A stretch of DNA of 12,689 nt from CAUZSN01 sp963582345 (lineage in GTDB: Bacteria; Planctomycetota; Planctomycetia; Planctomycetales; Planctomycetaceae): assembly GCA_963582345.1 (NCBI GenBank), contig CAUZSN010000083.1, positions 1-12,689 of the forward strand, given 5' to 3'. Shown in pieces: positions 7,903 through 12,689 of this stretch. Position 1 is the stretch's first letter. Each line of letters opens with the position of its first letter. Position numbers and translations under genes: made by a program. The notes under the pieces were generated by a model. That model searched no databases, had not been told where the DNA came from, and saw nothing but the letters and a program-made list of their open reading frames with translations.

Positions 7903-8814
7903 TCATTCTGCAATCTTGCCCTCGTCCGTCTTCCGTGACCGGTGTTCCTGAATACTTTTCTTGATTTTCTCATGAACTACTGTCCGAGTTCTGAGATTCG
8001 CTTCACGCACTTCATCGACCTTATTGCGTTGTTCTTGGGTCAACACACTACGAACGTCTTTGCGTAATCTCGACTGTTGTATCGCGAAGTGGCCAATGGC
8101 TTTGCCGACTTCGTCAGCCGCCTTCCGGATGACCTCTTCGTCATCGCCGGAAGTAACTGATTGGCGGAGCGCACGGCGGCTCTCAGCAATATTCTTGCGC
8201 ATCGCCCCGAAATTCTTATGGTGATCCTTGATTGTTTCGCGGATTTTTGTCTTCTGCTCGTCGATGATATTCAATTCAGACCGCAGCACCATCAGACGCC
8301 CTATGTTGCCGACCATTGCAGTGCGAATCTCCTTCGCCAATTTACTGTCGCGCGAACCACGCTGATCCTTGTGGTGCGTCCGACCACCATGATCTCCGCC
8401 TTGGTGACGCTGCCCGTAATGCCGACCGTATTTCTGAAGACGACCACGCCAGCCACCATGCATCCCGAACCACGGTCCGCCGAAGCCACCCAGACGATCT
8501 TTGCCGAGAAGTATACTCATTAAACCCCCAGCACCAAATCCATGATGGCGTTTGCCGTGAACTTTTTGATGGAGATACCCGTGGCTGCGATGACCGTATC
8601 CGCGGTTTTTCCAACGCCCGCGTCGTGACTCGTTGTATTCTCCTTTCGAATCGTACAATTGCTTGTCCACTTCAGCCACTTCGATAACTGTTTCATTCTC
8701 CGAAGAATCATTGGATCGGACATTGCCTACTTCGGCACATATCACGGTGTTGGACGATCTTCCCCAAATTATCATAATTACCAAACAACCAGTCCTGAGA
8801 AAATTGATGCGCAC
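7903..8814 (-). CDS. Spy/CpxP-like exported protein with His/Gly-rich region
   Basis: A 303-residue protein with an N-terminal export signal (MRINFLRTGC, hydrophobic to about residue 17, possible cleavage after ICA at 27). A region very rich in His, Gly and Arg (about 64-157) has twelve His between residues 75 and 148. The C-terminal helical domain (about 158-290) matches the Spy/CpxP/heavy-metal-sensor pattern: LNIIDEQKTKIRETIKDH, DEEVIRKAADEVGKAI, then VLTQEQRNKV (257-266), the family LTxxQ motif. Family members are periplasmic chaperones or metal-responsive regulators of envelope stress. Normal Spy/CpxP proteins are about 150 residues; the extra length is the His/Gly-rich part, which could bind metals such as Ni, Cu or Zn (inference). 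The start is the GTG at 8814-8812, chosen over the ATG at 8835 because a perfect AAGGAG sits six bases before it. It is the first gene of the minus-strand block. Confidence 0.8.
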   Translation of the reverse strand: MRINFLRTGCLVIMIIWGRSSNTVICAEVGNVRSNDSSENETVIEVAEVDKQLYDSKGEYNESRRGRWKNRGYGHRSHGYLHQKVHGKRHHGFGAGGLMSILLGKDRLGGFGGPWFGMHGGWRGRLQKYGRHYGQRHQGGDHGGRTHHKDQRGSRDSKLAKEIRTAMVGNIGRLMVLRSELNIIDEQKTKIRETIKDHHKNFGAMRKNIAESRRALRQSVTSGDDEEVIRKAADEVGKAIGHFAIQQSRLRKDVRSVLTQEQRNKVDEVREANLRTRTVVHEKIKKSIQEHRSRKTDEGKIAE

Positions 8815-8820
8815 TTCTTT

Positions 8821-8826
8821 CTCCTT
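8821..8826 (-). promoter_or_regulatory. Shine-Dalgarno that sets the GTG start of the Spy-like gene
   Basis: The minus strand reads AAGGAG, then six bases, then GTG. The same AAGGAG would lie inside the coding region if the upstream ATG (8835) were used, which makes the GTG the better start. Confidence 0.65.
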
Positions 8827-9013
8827 AAAAAGCATTCTTTATCGTTCAAATTCTAGAACATTGATCCCCTTAAGTCGATCTCGGGAATGACCAGACTCAG
8901 TCTAATAGTGGCATCAATGTAACGTAAACCGAGAACAATTACCGAATGTTTCTACACTAATCGAATCGTCACGAAGTTTTTACCACGCGACTCTCAAGTC
9001 AATCTTGGTAACC

Positions 9014-9026
9014 ATTCCGCGGGAAT
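9014..9026. promoter_or_regulatory. Short dyad, possible operator
   Basis: ATTCC and GGAAT flank GCG, a 5-3-5 dyad in the divergent control region. It is short enough to occur by chance; it is recorded because of its position about 200 bp upstream of the minus-strand operon. Confidence 0.2.
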
Positions 9027-9084
9027 AGAGGAAATACTAATCCGAGCGGAACGGACGCGAGTCAACGGCGGTTTCTCGTCTTTC

Positions 9085-9106
9085 AATTAGCGAATTAATT
9101 AGCGAA
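9085..9106. promoter_or_regulatory. Tandem 10-bp direct repeat, possible response-regulator site
   Basis: AATTAGCGAA occurs exactly twice, at 9085-9094 and 9097-9106, with a 12-bp period, roughly one helical turn. Tandem direct repeats at 10-12 bp are the usual target form of OmpR/PhoB/CpxR-type response regulators. An inverted partial copy (CTAATT, 9114-9119) follows. It lies between the divergent Spy-like and TolC genes, where a shared envelope-stress regulator would be expected to bind. The regulator itself is not in the window. Confidence 0.4.
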
Positions 9107-9320
9107 ATCGCGACTAATTTGTAACGGTAGTTCATATCTGGGTGAAGACATTGCGTCAAAAGATTCTCACACAAAAATGACAATACACTCGGGAAGTAGA
9201 AAATTACAATTTGCTGTGAATGCCGGCGTGCCATCTGAAATCGCTAAAGCGTCAAAATCCTAAACGTCGAAAAAAGAGTAGTGATTTGCCTGCGCGTGCT
9301 TCGCGACGCGTCTACTTGCT

Positions 9321-9365
9321 GCACGAAATGGCAGAACGTTGGCAGGCGACAGATTTTAAATCTGG
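9321..9365 (+). other. tRNA-Leu-like 5' half (remnant or chance)
   Basis: The stretch resembles the 5' half of a tRNA-Leu. There is a T-G-GC start of a D arm (9329-9332), a TTGGCAGGC segment like a D loop (9339-9347), and an anticodon-like hairpin CAGA / 7-base loop TTTTAAA / TCTG (9350-9364). No variable arm, TTCRA-type T loop or 3' acceptor strand follows, and two bases are missing before the anticodon stem compared with a real tRNA-Leu. It is not a functional tRNA; a degraded fragment is possible. Confidence 0.2.
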
Positions 9366-9522
9366 CATACATGACAACGTTTACCGATATTGGGAGCTGG
9401 AGCACCCATCTTCATTTGTAGGGATACAACTGATGTTAGCCAACGCACGGAAACGATCTTCGCACAAAAATTCCAGTGGTATTAGCACACAACGTCTGCC
9501 GCAACCTGACGAAAGCAAGGCA

Positions 9523-12198
9523 ATGGGACCACATTTGGAAACCTGCTGGCCACTGCTCCACTTAGGATGTGATTGCAAAAATACCAACATCCTATATTTC
9601 CTGTTTGTTCTATTTGCTGTCGCGATTATACCCGTTGGCTGTAACCGGGGACACTATCGCAACCAGGCTGATAATGAGGTGGCTGCTTTAGTGGGTGAGA
9701 AGTCATATGATCCTCGATTTGGTCGTCCTGATTTCACAATCGAACTGGATGCGCGTAGCCGGTATTTCGATCCTTACAATCAAGTGCAACCGCCGATGCC
9801 ACAGGACGATCCGGCTTCGAACCGGTTGATGCACTGCGTCGACGGGATGAAGGGGTGGAAGCACTGGCACGATCATGGTGACCGGCCTGAATTGGCGAAC
9901 CCCGATTGGCGGCAGCGCCTTGGTGAATACGTTGAGCTCAACGAAGAAGGAGCGATTCTGCTGGGTTTAGAAGAAGCGGTTGAATTGGCCCTGATGAACT
10001 CGCCCCGCTATCAACAGCAACTGGAGACTTTGTATCTTTCCGCACTGGATGTCAGTACCGAGCGATTTCGGTTTGACGTGCGGTTTTTTGGTGGGTCCAC
10101 ATCCGAATTTCAACACCTGGGAAGTGAGCGATTTGGTGGCGAAAGCAATGAGTTGAGCGTTAATACCGACGCGCTGCTGCGTCGCCGCTTCGCCACAGCG
10201 GGCGAACTTCTGATCGGGTTTGCTAATTCATTCACATGGGAGCTTCTTGGACCGAACACAGGCATGGCGAGTTCGCTGTTCAACTACAGTTTTGTACAAC
10301 CATTATTGCGAGCTAGCGGACGTGCGATTGCCCTCGAACAACTGACCATTGCGGAACGGGCGTTGCTAGCAAACTTACGGGCGATGGAACGATATCGGCA
10401 CGGATTTTACACACAGGTAGCCGTCGGTGAATTGGCGGTGACCGGACCACAGCGCCGCGGTGGATTCTTTGGAGGGACCGGTCTAACGGGATTCACCGGA
10501 ACAGGTGCCGGCGGATTTGGCGGTGTTGGTGCGGCCACAGGTTTCGGTCGAGGTGGGTTTGGCAGCGGCGCGACCGGCGGTGGTAGCGGGGCCGGGTTTG
10601 CCGGTGGTGGGGCAGGGACGGTCGGCGGGTTTATCGGCCTATTGCAGCAACTTCAGCAAATTCATAACACCGAATCTAGTTTAAACGCTCAGTTGCGAAC
10701 GCTGGCACTGTTGGAATCGAACCTTGAGGCCGGCCTGATTGACATCGCACAAATCGATCAATTTCGGCAGAACATCGAAACCGAGCGCGCTAATCTATTG
10801 CAAGCGAGAAACAGTCTGGAATCGTCACTCGACACGTTCAAAAGGACCATACTGGGATTGCCTCCCGATTTACCGATGGAATTGGACAACTCGCTAATCC
10901 GGTCTTTCCAATTGATCGACCCTCAGATGAACGCTGTTCAGAATGCAATCGCAAACCATATCGACGAGTTCGGAAAACTCCCAGACGAACCTAAAATCAA
11001 AGCGGTCCAAGCGAGTTTGAAGAAAACGGGAGAGTTGCGTCAGCAGGTTCGGAAACAGTTTGATATAGTCCCGAAGGACTTAATAAAGCTCAATGCGATG
11101 TCACCGGTTCGCGAGAAACGGCTCGCGCCGACGGAGCGAAAACTGTATCGAGCTGATCGAGCAAGGATTCTTGAGGATTTAAATCAGGCGCGTGCTCGTT
11201 TCGAGAGAACGGCCGACACCTTAAGGAAACTCGATTACGACCTGAAGCCAGAAACCCGAGTCGAGACGGCCGATAATCTAGTCGAACTGCTAAGTGAATT
11301 ATCGAATCTCGTCGGAGAATTGTCGCTCGTGCAGGCACGTGCGCGGCTAGAATTGATTGTCGTCGAGCCAGTGCAACTGTCGTCAGATGTCGCGTTGGAA
11401 ATTGCCCAACGTCACCGGCTGGACTGGATGAACAACCGGGCGGCTCTAGTGGATTCATGGAGGTTGATCGAGTTCAACGCGAATGCGCTAAAGTCTGACC
11501 TGACGATTCGGTTCAACGGCGATCTGCAGACAATTGGCAACGACAACCCAGCAAAATTCCGAGCCGAAACCAGTTCGTTGCGGGCGTCGATCGAAATTGA
11601 CCCACCGTTCACGCGTTTAGTCGAACGAAACAATTTTCGCCAGCAACTGATCGATTACCAACAGGACCGACGACAGTTGATTCAGTTCGAAGATAATGTG
11701 AACCAGACGCTGCGCCAAATCCTGCGAGATTTAGAGCAACAGCGAGTGAACCTTGAGATCCAACGTCGTGCTGTGACGATTGCAATCCGCCGAGTCGATC
11801 AAACTCGCGAAGCATTAAACCAACCGGTCCCGCCAGCACAACCCGGTCAAGCACCGCCCGCTTTTGGTCCGACCGCGGCCCAGAATCTGCTGTTTGCATT
11901 GTCCGATCTGCGCAACACTCAGAACAACTTGATGAGCGTTTGGCTGAACTATCACGCTTCGCGAATGCGGTTATATCGCGAACTGGGACTCATGCGGTTA
12001 AACGATAGCGGCCTGTGGATCGACGAACCGATAGAAGAAGCCATCCGAACCACGGATGAAGGAAACTCTCTGCCGCCTGCCGTGCCATCAAAATGGCTCG
12101 ATGCAAGCAACATTAAGCCGGGCAAGATGACGACACCCGAATCCACAACACACTCGACAGCGCACTGGCGGCCAAGCCGACGCACACTTTCTGATTGA
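9523..12198 (+). CDS. TolC-family outer-membrane efflux lipoprotein with Gly-rich insert
   Basis: With this start, 891 residues, about twice the size of TolC. A hydrophobic segment ends in the lipobox IPVGC with the acylated Cys at residue 40 (codon 9640-9642). The channel domain starts at about 149 (LEEAVELALMNSPRY) and shows the paired-repeat pattern of outer-membrane factors: FNYSFVQPLLR, LLESNLEAGLIDIAQIDQFRQ, and near the end LLFALSDLRNTQNNLMSVWLNYHASRMRLYRELGLM. A 60-residue segment (313-372) is half glycine. A helical region with many charged residues is inserted between the two repeats. The protein should form the trimeric outer-membrane duct of a tripartite exporter, and the divergent adaptor-permease-ATPase genes are its natural partners. 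The frame is open from 9220. I prefer ATG 9523 because it places the lipobox within 40 residues; an ATG at 9433 with AGGG upstream is the alternative. Confidence 0.88.
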   Translation: MGPHLETCWPLLHLGCDCKNTNILYFLFVLFAVAIIPVGCNRGHYRNQADNEVAALVGEKSYDPRFGRPDFTIELDARSRYFDPYNQVQPPMPQDDPASNRLMHCVDGMKGWKHWHDHGDRPELANPDWRQRLGEYVELNEEGAILLGLEEAVELALMNSPRYQQQLETLYLSALDVSTERFRFDVRFFGGSTSEFQHLGSERFGGESNELSVNTDALLRRRFATAGELLIGFANSFTWELLGPNTGMASSLFNYSFVQPLLRASGRAIALEQLTIAERALLANLRAMERYRHGFYTQVAVGELAVTGPQRRGGFFGGTGLTGFTGTGAGGFGGVGAATGFGRGGFGSGATGGGSGAGFAGGGAGTVGGFIGLLQQLQQIHNTESSLNAQLRTLALLESNLEAGLIDIAQIDQFRQNIETERANLLQARNSLESSLDTFKRTILGLPPDLPMELDNSLIRSFQLIDPQMNAVQNAIANHIDEFGKLPDEPKIKAVQASLKKTGELRQQVRKQFDIVPKDLIKLNAMSPVREKRLAPTERKLYRADRARILEDLNQARARFERTADTLRKLDYDLKPETRVETADNLVELLSELSNLVGELSLVQARARLELIVVEPVQLSSDVALEIAQRHRLDWMNNRAALVDSWRLIEFNANALKSDLTIRFNGDLQTIGNDNPAKFRAETSSLRASIEIDPPFTRLVERNNFRQQLIDYQQDRRQLIQFEDNVNQTLRQILRDLEQQRVNLEIQRRAVTIAIRRVDQTREALNQPVPPAQPGQAPPAFGPTAAQNLLFALSDLRNTQNNLMSVWLNYHASRMRLYRELGLMRLNDSGLWIDEPIEEAIRTTDEGNSLPPAVPSKWLDASNIKPGKMTTPESTTHSTAHWRPSRRTLSD
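10459..10638 (+). repeat. Glycine-rich low-complexity insert in the TolC-like protein
   Basis: Sixty codons, 31 of them Gly, the rest mostly Ala, Thr, Phe and Ser, with recurring GGFGG, TGFG and GAGF units. It interrupts the helical part of the first channel repeat, after a GELAVTGPQRR segment and just before LLQQLQQIHN. It is made of imperfect GGN/TTN codon units and could vary in length between strains. Confidence 0.85.
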
Positions 12199-12689
12199 GC
12201 TAGTGTCGTTATCAAATGGTAACCGAACGGTTTTCGCGCTTCATTTGCTTTCAAGTCATGCGCAAGTCGTTACGAAAATAGTTTTGCACGGTGTTCTTTT
12301 CTTTCGCAAGCAACCTTTAAAGTGCCCTCTGGTTTTCAGACGACACCGAGAACAAGAGCTTTCGACGTTTGTTCGCACCGCCGCCGAACGTCATGACGTT
12401 CGGCCATTTTGTACGCTGACGCTGGACTCTCTGCTTCAAATTGTGTGGTAGAACCGATATGGCTCAGCGAACGTCCTGATCCAAGTGAACGCTACTGACC
12501 GGATCACACTAAATCCGACGTTTTCAATTTCCTTCCTCTTGTTAAGAATTCCGCGTGTATCACGTGTTGGCTGAACCCGCCTCATCTGCGGGCCTCAAGA
12601 CGCTGCCCATTGAATAACCGCATCGGGTCAGCAGCTAAATGAGCGGCTGTCGGTGCCAAGTTTTGTTGGCGAGACAAAGGTCGGTTCCA
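12199..12689. other. Region downstream of the TolC gene, no gene recognised
   Basis: No convincing gene was found in 490 bp. A plus-strand frame of 82 codons (12203-12451) has no ribosome site and no recognisable sequence. The minus strand near the right edge gives only short frames. The region holds a perfect 22-bp palindrome (12383-12404) and a weak hairpin, CCCGC (12576-12580) with GCGGG (12588-12592), without a T run. Confidence 0.5.
12383..12404. terminator. Perfect 22-bp palindrome, possible terminator or operator
   Basis: GCCGAACGTCA is followed directly by its exact reverse complement. As RNA it could fold to a GC-containing stem of about nine pairs with a four-base CATG loop. The bases after it (CCATTTTGT) hold only a short T run. 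It sits 185 bp after the TolC stop, far for a terminator but with no gene between. A dimeric protein binding site is the alternative. Confidence 0.35.

Larger units (their letters stand above)
8827..9522. other. Long divergent control region between the secreted-protein operon and the TolC gene
   Basis: About 700 bp between a minus-strand gene start and the preferred start of the plus-strand TolC gene. It is AT-rich around 9080-9210 and contains a tandem direct repeat (9085-9106), a short dyad (9014-9026) and a stretch resembling half a tRNA (9321-9365). The TolC reading frame is open back to 9220, but the extra N-terminal sequence is basic, lacks any recognised domain and has no ribosome site. 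The minus-strand frame 9037-9234 (65 codons) resembles nothing known. Confidence 0.5.

Noticed and set aside
9037..9234. Minus-strand frame of 65 codons in the divergent control region
   Set aside because: No ribosome site or family resemblance, and it contains the tandem direct repeats, which fit a control region better.
9220..9522. N-terminal 101-codon extension of the TolC-like protein
   Set aside because: Basic, low-similarity sequence with no ribosome site at 9220; it would place the lipobox at residue 141, far too deep for a lipoprotein signal.
12220..12231. Dyad AACCG-AA-CGGTT followed by TT
   Set aside because: A two-base centre cannot form a hairpin loop and the arms are only five bases; too weak for a terminator.
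12203..12451. Plus-strand frame of 82 codons after the TolC gene
   Set aside because: No ribosome site, no recognisable motif, and it spans the 22-bp palindrome; treated as chance.
12576..12592. CCCGC/GCGGG hairpin near the right edge
   Set aside because: Five-base stem with a seven-base loop and no T tract; expected by chance at this length.

Overview
The window looks like chromosomal DNA of a planctomycete (phylum Planctomycetota), judged only from protein style. The signs are a TolC-like protein carrying a long glycine-rich insert, glycine/arginine-rich secreted proteins with LTxxQ motifs, and EF-hand loops attached to an exported protein. Base composition is moderate. No rRNA, complete tRNA, CRISPR array, transposase or phage gene was recognised.

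Left part (1-2478), housekeeping-type genes. A PfkB-family sugar kinase, most like IolC, starts at 142 and runs off the left edge on the minus strand. Divergent from it is a seven-helix Bax-inhibitor-1/YccA membrane protein (278-1015, +). Then comes an NAD-dependent oxidoreductase of the 6-phosphogluconate-dehydrogenase-like/DUF1932 family (1329-2276, +). It can only be read as one protein by crossing four small frame changes, so it is called a pseudogene, with sequencing error as the alternative.

Central part (2479-8814), one minus-strand block. In transcription order it holds a His/Gly-rich Spy/CpxP-like exported protein, a second LTxxQ-motif exported protein, a MacA-like periplasmic adaptor with a C-terminal extension carrying four canonical EF-hand loops, a MacB/FtsX-type permease, and a separate MacB/LolD-type ATPase. 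The adaptor and permease genes overlap by 4 bp and the ATPase follows after 19 bp, so these three are very probably co-translated.

Right part (8815-12689). A long divergent control region carries a tandem 10-bp direct repeat and a small dyad. It precedes a TolC-family outer-membrane lipoprotein (about 9523-12198, +) with a 60-residue glycine-rich insert. The last 490 bp show no convincing gene but contain a perfect 22-bp palindrome.

Taken together, 2479-12198 encodes every part of a MacAB-TolC-type tripartite exporter plus two secreted small-helix proteins of the kind that sense or buffer metal or envelope stress. The EF-hand extension on the adaptor and the His-rich Spy-like partner suggest, by inference only, an exporter whose assembly or activity responds to calcium or other divalent metals. 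The substrate cannot be told from sequence.
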